A DNA stretch of 64,000 bases from Polytrichum commune (lineage: Eukaryota > Streptophyta > Polytrichopsida > Polytrichales > Polytrichaceae), in the NCBI GenBank assembly GCA_950295325.1, contig OX485805.1:16789501-16853500 (forward strand), given 5' to 3'. Positions 38,101 through 48,262 of the stretch are shown here, piece by piece (position 1 is the stretch's first letter; every line of letters begins with the position of its first letter). The position numbers were made by a program, and so were the translations under genes. The notes under the pieces were generated by a model. That model had not been told where the DNA came from and did no database searches. It was given only the letters and a program-made list of their open reading frames with translations.

Positions 38101-41100
38101 ATCTCCATTAGGCGAACTGTCTGACCACAAAATCAATCCACTCTTTCTCAAGAAAAATACTTCAGCTTAAAAGATGGAAACAAAGACCAGAATTAGAATG
38201 TCCAAAATATCTGTAGGGCACAACAGGAGGCAGAGAAAAGGTACCTGATCCCACAAAAACTCAAATTCAGGTCGAGTGACTGTGTAAGCAGATTTCTCTG
38301 GATGCAGTCCCACCACTAACAATATTTCTGTGATACCCAACATCACAAACTTCCTGAGGCAAATTTATCATGTAGAAACAATAAACTGCTGAAATAACAT
38401 ACTAAATTCCTCATTAATTAATATGTGATAATTGCACTATTGTCTCATTTTCTTTTAACATGTGCCACATTCTGCTGCTACAATCAAAATGTTACATTAA
38501 AATAATACATATATCTTAATTTAATTGCATTATACACCACTAGGTATAATGTTCAAGTAAGAATTACATTATACACCACCCTTTGGAAATTTGTGATGAA
38601 AGCTCAGAACTAATGCCATTACATATGCCCAAAACAAATAGTACATCCATGATAATCTGAAGTCAAAAGATTATTGTACCTGACCTGTAAATGTTGCCTA
38701 CTCCAGCTATAACCGATTGATCCATCAGAATAGCGCCAATGCTTCGTTTGGTACTCTGTTCATATTTTGTTCAGTTAAATGCCACTGTCAAGAACTTTCC
38801 ACTGTAACGATTAATAAAATTGAAGAGACTGGAAGAAGGGAGACCATGACAAATAAGTGTGGTCCAGAATTTGTTGAAAAATAACAAAATTTTCTCATAA
38901 ACGCAAATTTGTTCAACATCGTCATGAGACCCAGTGTAGGATTTCCCGTGCCTGCATACTCGCCCAGACCAATTCCTTGTCAGCATCTGCTCGCACTGGA
39001 TCAGGTCCTAACTCCCGCAATTTCTTCCTGACCACCAAGGCACCAACTGAATACATGAGATGATCAACCACAAATAGAATCAACACTGACATTAACCAGT
39101 CAGAAAATGCAAATTCCCATAGCACAAGTTCAACTTGGATGTCTCACAAAAGATGTACAGCACAACCTTTGCCTTTCATCTGACCAGCAGAAGTTAGTGG
39201 ACCTTTAGCAGTGAACATAGTAACAACTTATCATCAACCCACAAAAGAATATGTTCATTTCTTCCCTACACCAAGTGTGATTTTCACAAGCAAATGCATG
39301 TGCTCACACTCAGTGTCGAACTCAAGGGTCGTGGATAAACTTCAAGTTTAAAGGATGTTCCTTAACGAGTGGTCAAACTTTGATTTATTGCTTGCAACAT
39401 CCCTTTCACCTTTTTGGTTGCCCTACCACTATCCTGACAGAAAACTAAGCCAAGTTGTGAAACCTGAACAACAGTTAGGACCACTGTCGGTCTGGTATAT
39501 AGATGAATGCATGGTATCAATGATCTATATTAATAATGGTATCAAAGAACCTACCCATGGGTATCAAAATTGTAATACCAATCAAATAATGATATTTGGT
39601 AGGTATCTCAAGGTGAGAGAATCTTTGTCTACCCGAGTTATTATTTGGGTCAATACCATTCTAAACCATATTGATATTAGGGCGATTTTGCCTACGCATG
39701 AAGCTTCTTGCATCGTATATAGACCTGAATAGTATTGAAAATAAAAATACTGTCAAATTCCCATACCCTACTGGTTTCAAAAAATGTGAAATCTTCATTA
39801 TCAGACTCAAATGGTCTAAAAAAAGACCATACCAGATCAACACTGGTGAAGACAGCAGCCATAATATGTGACTTCTGCAGTGCACTGGACCATGACCTTT
39901 ATAACGCATTTATGGCAAGTTACACACCCACAATATTTAAGCCTAATAGATTTCTGTGAACATATATAGAACAAAAATGTGGAGAGAGAGATGTACATAC
40001 TGGTAAAGTTCCATGTCACCGTAATCACAAACTGATGCACTCAAATGTGCTTCATGTGTTTCTTCCTCGTTAATTAACTGCAATCGTGTCGCTTCCCTTG
40101 GTTCTGGCCCTACAAATCCACAATGGAATATTTAGGGTTCTATAACAATTTCCAATTTTTCCCAGTGCTATTCTTGATCATCAACAGTAACATTGCTACT
40201 TCAGAGAACTGCAATTCCTTACAACCCATCCAAGTCATCTGTTGAAAGTCACAACTTGCATGAATGTGACATTATTATAATAACATCTGCTCTCTATCAA
40301 ACATAAGGTTCTAGATATTAAAGAATCAAGAAAAGTGCAATGTATCTATTCACCTGGAAAATTGTAGGTCTGAAAGGAGCCTGACATTCCAAAGTGGATA
40401 TGCACAACAACGGTGCCATCTCCGAGCTTCTCCAACACTCCTTCCTCTTTAACCTTTTTGGGGGTGAAAAACTGGCGATCCAAGAAAGCACAATGACACA
40501 AATGCATAAGTATACTTGAAGACATATATATCCTCGTGAGTATCGATGTTCAAACATCAACACTTATAGATAAGGTAACCATTATTTTATCAACTAAATA
40601 ATCAAGAGAGATAGTGAATTCAAGGGTTTTAGAGTTACGTACTCATTACGCAACAAATCAAGAGAGAGTCATCAGAAATTGAAATGATATAGAAAACATC
40701 AAATCCCACATGCGATAATAACCAAATGGTGGCAAGCCATTTGACCAGGGGCCATCCACAACAATCTCCATGGAACTCAAGCAAATTTTTGTATAGCATG
40801 TGTACTAAGACCTCACTTTCACGGACACAAAAAAAGCCAGGAGATTTTAGACAAAAACCTGAGCAGGAAAAATAAGAGCCAAAAGTTTAGTTTATTCGAG
40901 AACACACCCTAATTTTGTTTGCTAGGTACATTTGACGACATATCATTAAAGTCGCAATTTAGCATCCATCCATCTCATTCTCTTGCCCTTCCCCAAATTC
41001 CTCCAAAAGTATCATGAAAAGGGAAAGAGTTTTGAAATTTAGCTCATGTACATAGAAAATATTTTTGCCATGCGCCTCAATGTGGCTGAGCACATAGCCA

Positions 41101-41384
41101 TTGATAGCTGCCGCCCCATCCACAAACCGCCCATTTGGCGATGTCGCCTTGAATCTCTGCCCAAAACCAAAAAAGAGAGATTATTCAGTTCCACATCCCA
41201 AGTTAACCCAAAAATACACACTTTCTCCAACACCATAATTTCTGAAGTACTCATCCTTTTGCAGAAATGAAAAAAAGATGGAGAAACCCAACAAACTTGC
41301 GTTCCACGTCCACTCCAAATTCCTTGCAGAGCTACACTCCATCAAAGTTTACTCTAAAACTTTCACACCCTTGGAATATCATTT

Positions 41385-41420
<36 letters not shown>

Positions 41421-41483
41421 GTAACCCAAAAGAAGAGCGCGGTGCGCAATTGCGCAACGCTGCACCATTGGACCTTCCACCAT
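35143..41483 (-). CDS. zinc-finger Fpg/Nei-family DNA glycosylase with valine in place of the N-terminal proline
   Basis: Eleven exons (41421-41483, 41052-41156, 40354-40471, 40001-40109, 38952-39027, 38680-38755, 38245-38327, 38054-38120, 37707-37812, 36599-36772, 35143-35605) join in phase to 479 aa. Members excise oxidised bases and nick the abasic site. The start reads MVEGPMVQRCAIAH where the family has MPEG; Glu3 remains, and Lys52 in EAHGKNIFY matches the conserved lysine. Helix-two-turn-helix IGAILMDQSVIAGVGNIYR is at about 163-181. The zinc finger (YNQKACGKCGG, C253/C256, and GVYACETCQ, C273/C276) spans an intron. The core resembles bacterial zinc-finger Nei proteins more than the zincless FPG of plants. 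Residues 280-479 are a basic, low-complexity tail (QRRSTRVRQQ, RVRKKR) that could bind DNA or target the nucleus. Intron 5 has a GC donor. Confidence 0.88.
39485..39760 (+). repeat. ATACC-rich dispersed repeat, copy 2 (in intron 4)
   Basis: It matches the reverse complement of 8711-8985 in landmark order (CTGGTATATA, ATGCATGGTATCAAT, AATGGTATCAAAGAAC, AGGTGAGAGAATCTTTG). It lies inside the 973-bp intron of the glycosylase gene, so it inserted there or the family is older than the gene structure. Confidence 0.6.
41387..41416. repeat. GA microsatellite in intron 1 of the glycosylase gene
   Basis: An uninterrupted GA run begins six or so bases past the splice donor of exon 1 (minus strand, where it reads CT). 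On the transcript it forms a long pyrimidine tract at the start of the intron. Confidence 0.85.
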
Positions 41484-42423
41484 GATTCCACTTCCAACTT
41501 CGCCACCCAAAAAAATTACTTCTTCTTCTTCTGTTCAGTGATACCACTTGAAGATTCACCAAGTCGTCTCCTTCTTCTGATGACGAGTCAATCAGTGGGA
41601 GTGGTGAGGAAGGGGCATCGTTGGAATTCGAAAGAGCTCCGGCCTCCGCGTGGGTAGGTGTCGGCGCCAGGAGCTTTCTTTCTTTTTTAAATAATTTTAA
41701 TAGTTTTTGTGATACCACGATGCATACCCGGTTGAAAGGTTGTTGGATTGGGTCATTTGTGTTTGTGGCTACGAATATGCGGATTTTGTATTGTTTTGGT
41801 GGCGTAATTCTGTTCAAGAGCTTATGCAAGGGGGTAGAGTGTGCATGTTGAGTTAAGGTATGCTGGCCTGACAACCGAGGGGTGCCCTTTCGTCGAGCAC
41901 AAGGGAACACATTCAAAAAAATAGGGTTCTAGGGTTCTCCAAGTTTCCAATGCAATGAACTGATGAGTGAGGAAGGGAGGTATCGGAATTAGGTGAAGCC
42001 CATCTTCATGAAGGAAATTTCAAAGTACTCACGTGGGAGAGGCGACACACTGAAAAGAAGGAACACAATTCTCAAGTCATGGAGGCATTGTGAATGAGCC
42101 TTTTGTGGTTGCGAGCAAGGTGGATCTGCATCGTCGATCCACAAAAAGCCCATGTGGCACCATCAATTAGCCTACGTGGCAACTACCATTATGGGGCCCG
42201 CGACCACCAAGGCTACAGAGCAGGTACCTGGGAACATAGTTGGTTTCAGGGCCTATTTTCATGCTTCATAGGTATACTGGCCCATAGCAACTATGTTCAC
42301 AGGTGGGCTTGCTTACTAGTGGGTAGCTAGCTAGGTAGATTAGTGTATTACTAGGTGTCTATTAGTCCCTTCTCACATGTGGACTACAGGTATTGAGGCC
42401 TTAAAGCGTCACCTTCATTTTGG
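41484..42423. other. upstream region of the glycosylase gene
   Basis: No gene supported. The first few hundred bases, rich in C and G, are probably the promoter and leader of the minus-strand glycosylase gene. Frames overlapping exon 1 on the minus strand are in the wrong frame for the conserved MVEGP start. Confidence 0.4.
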
Positions 42424-42426
42424 TGA

Positions 42427-42534
42427 CTGTCGTGTAAACTAAGATCGTTAAACACAACAGATCGAGTGTCGTCGTCAACATCAATTAGCAAAATAAAATA
42501 GCAAACTAAAATGCTAAACAACCACCTCTTCAAG
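42427..42534. repeat. 108-bp direct repeat, outer copy beside the 3' LTR
   Basis: Identical over 108 bp to 42970-43077; it begins CTGTCGTGTAAACTAAG and ends CCACCTCTTCAAG. It lies outside the 433-bp LTR core. No copy adjoins the 5' LTR core at 52457-52887. Confidence 0.9.
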
Positions 42535-42535
42535 A

Positions 42536-42968
42536 TGAGGGTTTCTCTCTCCAAGCTTAAGAAACTAAAATGTCTCCTTACAAAGCTTAAGAAACTCTAA
42601 AATTCACACACAAGAGTCAAGCTATCTCTCACTCCACGAAGGGAGAATCCAAGAGTGCAAATGGTGGAGAAAGAATGCAAAAGCTTTACTCATAATCTAT
42701 TACACCATAGCCATGAGAAAGCAACAACAAGCTCTCTCTCTCTCTCAAAACACACTCACAAGACTTGACTTGACAACAATGGCAAGTCAAGAGGCCTTCC
42801 TCTCCATACAACCCCAATCCTATGTGGAGTTCATCCATGGAGTGGATGAACAACTAACTAGGACTCCCAATGGAGTCCGTTACTCATCCCAACACACATG
42901 GACTCCTAGTGGAGTCCATTTACTCCTAAATTGACGTGACTTAGCCCCCGATGTCACCTCACGTGACA
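42536..42968 (-). repeat. 3' LTR core (433 bp)
   Basis: It starts TGAGGGTTTCTC and ends CACGTGACA on the plus strand (TG...CA). It differs from 52457-52887 by two substitutions (both within CAAATGG/CAAGTGG and AAAAGC/AAAGGC words) and by one extra CT in the CTCTCT run. The near identity indicates recent insertion or recent homogenisation. Confidence 0.9.
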
Positions 42969-42969
42969 G

Positions 42970-43077
42970 CTGTCGTGTAAACTAAGATCGTTAAACACAA
43001 CAGATCGAGTGTCGTCGTCAACATCAATTAGCAAAATAAAATAGCAAACTAAAATGCTAAACAACCACCTCTTCAAG
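42970..43077. repeat. 108-bp direct repeat, inner copy beside the polypurine tract
   Basis: An exact copy of 42427-42534 lying between the LTR core and the polypurine tract (TGCCCCCACTA on the plus strand at 43078). Its place next to that tract suggests it is the true start of U3, so the complete LTR may be about 540 bp. Confidence 0.9.
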
Positions 43078-43402
43078 TGCCCCCACTAGCAGATAAGGAG
43101 CCCCTCCAATCGGCTAGGAACACACACACTCATCGGTAGAGTTGTTGAACATGATGAAGTTGTTGCTACATCTATACATATTCAATTGGGTAGTGGTAAT
43201 CTAAGGAATTAAACTCATGATTGAGAAAGTAATCCAAGAACTATAGGCTGGGTGCAATTTGAGCCCCATCCTTAATCGCCTTCAACCATTTAATGTTGAA
43301 TTCTTGGATAACTCTTTCAATGTGGTCTTAATTCCATAAAATTTCCAACCAACTAAATAACAACTTCACCACTAAAACATGAGGTAAACATCCACAAAAT
43401 TC

Positions 43403-44720
43403 TCAATCATGACCATTAACGGCCACGGAATGAGAGGCTTTCCGATAACGAGGACAAACCCAATTGCCAGAAGGAAGAGTAAAAATGGGAGGTGTCAAAC
43501 ATGCCATGTGCCATCCACGTTGACATTGGTCGCACAATAACATTGTTGCAGCTCTTTTCTTCTCTCCACAAACATAACAAGGCAGACCCTGTGGTACAAC
43601 CGCCAACTCGGGATGCACAGAGCCGTCGATGGGAAGGTGACATGGAGCACAATTCTTTGAATGCTCACGACATTCCCGTCCATCCTTGCCTTCAAGCAAT
43701 AATATACCACTTGGCAAGACATCTTTTACCCGCAAAATCGTGCGCCCAGCCTTAACATCCAATGTCGTAGGCGCCTCCCGTTGCAAGTAAACATAATCCC
43801 CCTTGGAAAATCTACGAACCCGAGGTCGATAAGCTCCACTGCGGATCCGGGCATACCGTAATGTATCACGATGTTGAGCAATATTTAAGTTCTCCATAGC
43901 CATAGGCATGGCCTTTTGGAAGAACGCTGCTCGGTCATGAAGACATTGAGCCCAAACATCTGGATCATCCAAGTTTACCACGGGAGCCAATTTCTCTCGC
44001 ACCGAGCTAGGTAAAATTGGTTCCCGTCCATACAAGAGTTGGTAAGGACTATAGGATGCCAAAGATGCTTGCCTGCTGAAACGATAACCCATTGCTATCC
44101 ATGGTAACATCAAGTCCCAATCGCGATGGTTGCCATGAAGCAATCCTTACTTCCGCAAACCACGCTTAACTATCTGAACAACTCGTTCAGCTAAGCCATC
44201 TGCCTCAGGGTGATCTCTGGAAATTGTCCGATGATCCATCAAAGCCTTGGTACACAAAGCCTCGAAAGATCCAAGGAATTCTCTCCCTTGATCCGTCAAC
44301 ACCTCTGCAGGTGCTCCAAACCGTGCCAAAACTCGATCAAGAAATGCCATAGCCGCCAATTATGAGGAATTTTGGGGAAGAACCACGAGTTCAATCCACT
44401 TACTAAAATGCTCCACCATTACAAGCACATATTTGGAACCACGTGGAATGATAGTAAGCGGTCCGGCAAAATCCAAAAGACCAACGATATCCCAAGCCCA
44501 TAATAGGTAAAGGCTGAAGTTGAGGTGACAAAGTATTAAAACTTGACCTGACCCGGTCACATACTTCACACCGAGAAACATAAGTGGCAACCTGTTGATA
44601 CATACCAGTCCACCAATATTGGTTGCGCAACATAGAGTACGTCCTTCGCACTCCAAAATGTCCAAGCTCCTCGTGCACTTGCCGCACCAAAGAAGCTCTT
44701 TGTTCTGGCCTTGGAACGAT
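43403..44720 (-). pseudogene. integrase with GPY/F-like region and C-terminal PHD finger
   Basis: The HHCC zinc module (RQVHEELGHFGVRR, RCEVCDRVR) is at about 44560-44690. The catalytic core follows across a one-base insertion near 44473: DFAGPLT holds the first Asp, VLTDQGREF the second, and the ADGLAERV region the Glu. The core is cut by TAA at 44360 and TAA at 44147. Then come YQLLYGREP and a strand-rich KGDYVYLQREA segment that resembles a GPY/F module. The last module is a PHD finger (43445-43579). Integrase joins the cDNA to chromosomal DNA, and C-terminal reader domains in related chromoviruses steer site choice. Confidence 0.85.
43445..43579 (-). other. PHD finger domain fused to integrase
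   Basis: CYVCGEKK, LLCDQC, GWHMAC and WVCPRY give the spacing C-x2-C-x11-C-x2-C-x4-H-x2-C-x14-C-x2-Y, the C4HC3 pattern of PHD fingers with the last zinc ligand changed from Cys to Tyr (codon TAT, one G-to-A step from TGT). PHD fingers read histone H3 tails. Most related elements carry a chromodomain here or nothing. Confidence 0.88.
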
Positions 44721-45953
44721 GCGCCTCGTTCTGTTCGGCCACACACGAAATAACAAGCTGTTTACCCAATGAAACCTTGTTATCCGGTGACTAACTCTAT
44801 CTCGCTCCATAGAATATAGTCCAAGAGGAAATATCCCTTGTTGAAGTTTGTGCAAGACCGCCTGGTCTTCCCACACATCACTAACAACGAGAGATTTATC
44901 AACCTCCTCATCTTGCTCTTCCACAAGGATTTCAGCAGCCAATCCCGACATCATTGTGAGATGCGTGGCAGCATGCCAACCCGGCACTGCCTCACGATTA
45001 CAATTTCCATGCCACCTGGCTCCAGTTAAATCCTCATCTGAAGGACTTGGATTGCGAGACAATCCGTCTGCATCCAAGTTGGCAATTCCTGCTCGGTGAA
45101 CAACTTCAAAATCATATTCCTGAAGTAACAATGCCCACCTAGCAAGTTTTCCGGTGAGCTTATCTGATTCCATAAGCCATTTTAAAGGCTGATGATCAGT
45201 CATCAAAGTAAACTTCTGCCCATACAAATAAGGTCGAAAATGTGCAATGGCCCAAACGGCCGCCAAGGCCTCGCCTTCATAAGAAGAATAATTAGATTCA
45301 GCACTATTATTACTTCTAGATACATAAGCCACCACATATTCCTTTCCCTCTTTATCTTTCTGTGTCAATACCGCTCCCAATCCCACTGCACTCCAATCCG
45401 TGTGCAATTGAAAAGCTCTAGACACATCCGGGCGTCGAAGCACTGGCGCTGAACCGAGCCTCTGTTTCAATGTATCAAATGCATGTTGTTGTTCCCGACT
45501 CCAAATCCATGGTTGGTCTTTCCCCGTGAGAATGGTAAGAGGTTTGGCAATCAAACTAAAGTTTTTGACAAACCTCCTATAATAATTTGCCAATCCTAGA
45601 AATGCACGAAGCCGTGGTACATCACTAGGTGCGGGAATTTTGTGCAAAGCATCCACCTTCGCCTGTTGCACACCAAGACCGCCAGGAACAATCATGTGGC
45701 CTAAATAGGGCAATTGATCATGGAAAAACTTACATTTCTCATGATGTAAACGGAGTCCCCACCGTTGAAGTCGTTCAAATACCGCTTGCAAATGTCTCAC
45801 ATGATCCTGTGGACTGTTACTAAAGATGATAACATCATCAATGTAATATCTAGCAAACGGCAAACCAGCCAATAATTGGTCCATCACCCGCTGAAATTCA
45901 GCTGGTGCATTCTTGAGACCAAATGGCAGAAATTTCCAATGATAAAGTTGATC
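44706..45953 (-). pseudogene. reverse transcriptase C-terminal half and RNase H
   Basis: After the DNA transposon insertion the frame resumes with WKFLPFGLKNAPAEFQ, the RT motif before the catalytic YYIDDVIIFS (about 45830-45850). The thumb and connection follow (RLHHEKCKFF, LGHMIVPGGL, RAFLGLANYYRRFV). RNase H (about 45047-45410) has HTDWSAVGLGAVL, YEGEALAAVWA and TDHQPLKWL with Asp, Glu and Asp in the expected places, then NLDADGLSR. The order RT, RH, INT defines Ty3/gypsy. This segment is free of stops. Confidence 0.92.
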
Positions 45954-45961
45954 CTTGCCAT

Positions 45962-46372
45962 CACGGGGAGGTCACTCCATTGTCAAATTGAAAACCACGT
46001 GCGAACAAAAAAAATCTATTTTTTCTAAGTTGCATCAACAAAATGGGTCAAAATTTTATCAAATTTTTTTTATGAGTACATATACATGGTATCTATTACA
46101 TAGTAAAAATTGACAACCAAATGTGATAATTTGTTTTTTCTAGAAAACATACCGTTTCTAACTAGAATGACGCAGAAGTGAACTAAAACAATTACTAGAA
46201 AAAATGGAGATAACTAAATATTTCAAAAAAATATACAAAAGATATTATAAATGGATATGTATATATAGAAAAAATATCATAATTTTTAAAATTATCTATA
46301 GCATATAATATAGGGGTAGCAAACTTTGTTCGCACGTGGTTTTCAACTTGACATTAGAGTGACCTCCCCGTG
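45962..46372. mobile_element. 411-bp non-autonomous DNA transposon inside the RT gene
   Basis: The 48-bp terminal inverted repeats (45962-46009, 46325-46372) match at 45 of 48 positions and begin CACGGGGAGGTCACTC. The 8-bp word CTTGCCAT is duplicated on both sides (45954-45961, 46373-46380). An 8-bp duplication fits hAT-type elements, although the repeats are long for that group. The interior is very AT-rich and non-coding. Removing the element and one duplication restores the RT reading frame exactly, so it inserted into an intact frame at this point. Confidence 0.92.
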
Positions 46373-46966
46373 CTTGCCATCTTTATCAATTCCCCAAAAT
46401 GCGGTCTTCACCCGATCACCCAACAACAAAGGTAATTTGTGATAACCAGACCTCAAATCCAAAGTGCTGAAGATTCTAGAAAATCCTAGTGCATCAAACA
46501 ACTCCTCCGGCATCGGCATTGGATATCGATCCGACTTGGTCTTGTGGTTGACTGGACGATAATCACCATACATCCGTTTTTCCGTCCAGTTGCCAAAGAT
46601 ATCCTTCTTTGACGGCATAACCGTAGCACAAGCATACTCTCCATTGGAGAGTTCAATCAATTCCGCTGCCAATAACTCTTGACATCGAGTTTGAACACCC
46701 AACCTTTCAGAGGTACTAAGTCTGTACGGCCGTCTGAAAATAGGGTGGTTGTCCTCGAGTTGAATACGAACAGGTTTACCTTTATATCCTTCAAGATCAT
46801 GAAGACTAAAGGCAAAACAATTACGGTAAGAGCGAATAAATGCCCGTACCTTTCGTGCTTCGGCACCAGTAAGCTTTGGCCCCACTTCAATTGGCCAATC
46901 GTCAAACTCCGTGGTTTCCTTCTTCATAGAAGAATTGCCACTTGGTGCCAGCACAGCCTGTGATTG
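46373..46966 (-). pseudogene. reverse transcriptase N-terminal half
   Basis: It reads GYKGKPVRIQLEDNHPIFRR, PYRLSTSERLG, then KKRMYGDYRPVNHKT-like NWTEKRMYGDYRPVNHKTKS and DRYPMPMPEELFDAL. RT motif A is IFSTLDLRSGYHKLPL with the first catalytic Asp. The end is KTAFWGIDKDGK, where the 411-bp transposon interrupts. A TAG at 46967 separates it from the upstream linker frame. RT copies the element RNA into cDNA. Confidence 0.9.
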
Positions 46967-47299
46967 CTAGTCCGTGAAGAGGGCAATACCTTTGCCCCCA
47001 TCATCTGCATTTGAATCCAAATGCGTATCCTCTCCACTACAATCAGTTTGTGTAGCTAAATAGCTACCCACATATGAAGTATCACCAAGAAATAGAAGTG
47101 GAAACATTTTATGGGCCTCCAACTTTCCAAACTCTTGGGCCAAAGCCGAAAAAACACGTTGGGCTCGAAGCTCTTCCGCAACATAAAGTTTCAAAGGAAA
47201 TAATTCCTCGGTGTCATTGACCTCAATGTGATCCTTGGATTGCGGCTCCATTGCCCCTTGACCATTGTTCTCTGCCCTCAGAGTACGCAATTGGTCATC

Positions 47300-48262
47300 C
47301 ATACGTTGTTGAGCAGCAAGACAAATTCCAATTATCCACACAATGCTGTGAAGATCCATAGCTTACCCTAATAGGAAACGTCTCTGACCTTCCTGAAGCC
47401 CGTGAGCAGCCGTGGTACCTGTAAGAAAACCCATGGCGCGTTCCCGCTCATCTGCCGTAGGCTCCTCATAAGTTTGGAATTTTGAATCCCAAACCATGCC
47501 AGGTCCACGAGATCGAAATGCAAAAGACTGTGGATATGTCACAAAAGTAGGTAGTGCACCTCTTGGAATGCCCACCTTATTAATTAATGCAAATGGCAAG
47601 GTGTCATCCTTGGTAACTGCCAAGGAAACACGATGATCATCTAAAATGTCATCCACTTTGCGATCCATAAGGCGGGGAATGCGGGCAATCGCCGCTGAAA
47701 GCACCCGAGGTGATACCAAGTTGGTCCAAAACCAACGAGGCCGATGAGCAAAGGATCCCAAAGATGCAGCATCCAGAAATGTTGGAATACCCAGAATTTG
47801 GTTAATGTACTCACCATCCTTCACCATTTTGTGCCGGGTATCACCCAATAATGGTACATTTTCGAAAATGTACCCTGGCGGAGTTGATTGGTGGGTAAAC
47901 CACCATTGCGTCAATCGCGTCAAATCCGCAAACAAACTAGACCTAGGATCATCCAATCCCTGGCCAGTTCCTGCCCGCGAATGGCCTTGACAAGGCCATC
48001 CTGCAAGAATCAAATCCACGTGGCCCAACCTTCTCAAATCCTCATCACTAATCATAGTGACATCTTGAGGAAGTTGACCACAACATCCATGAATCGCAGA
48101 GGCTGACAATTGTGCGGGGTATCTCAACAACAATTGTTGGATGTGGTGTCAGACGGCTCTGTTGGCTGCATACCCATTGTCCACATGAATATATCGTCAA
48201 ACTGTAATTCCAGCTTCCAACACTGCCGCCAAACCTGTGTCAATGCCTCCAAAAATCTCCAC
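47300..48262 (-). pseudogene. C5-cytosine DNA methyltransferase domain (DNMT3-like) in the retrotransposon polyprotein
   Basis: About 320 codons hold the catalytic motifs in the canonical, unpermuted order. Motif I is VEIFGGIDTGLAAVLEAGI. Motif IV is LILAGWPCQGHSRAG, with the catalytic Cys in PCQ. Motif VI is YIFENVPLL, and motif VIII is AHRPRWFWTNL, close to the AHRARYFW of DNMT3. A target-recognition-like stretch is followed by ADERERAMGFLTG and by RRFLLG/AMDLHSIVW as motif X. The order excludes the rearranged plant DRM type. TGA stops at 48197-48199 and 48149-48151 and a TAA at 47363-47365 (inside motif X) break this copy. It shares one frame with Gag-protease and RT, so it was made as part of the polyprotein. 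It transfers a methyl group from AdoMet to cytosine C5; the substrate is presumably the element's own DNA, which is inference. Confidence 0.93.

Noticed and set aside
41332-41916. 194-codon minus-strand frame over exon 1 of the glycosylase
   Set aside because: It is out of frame with MVEGP and includes a translated GA microsatellite.
42428-42968. A solo LTR with long target duplications, independent of the element
   Set aside because: The LTR core is nearly identical to that at 52457-52887, the polypurine tract adjoins the inner repeat, and 108 bp is far too long for a target duplication.
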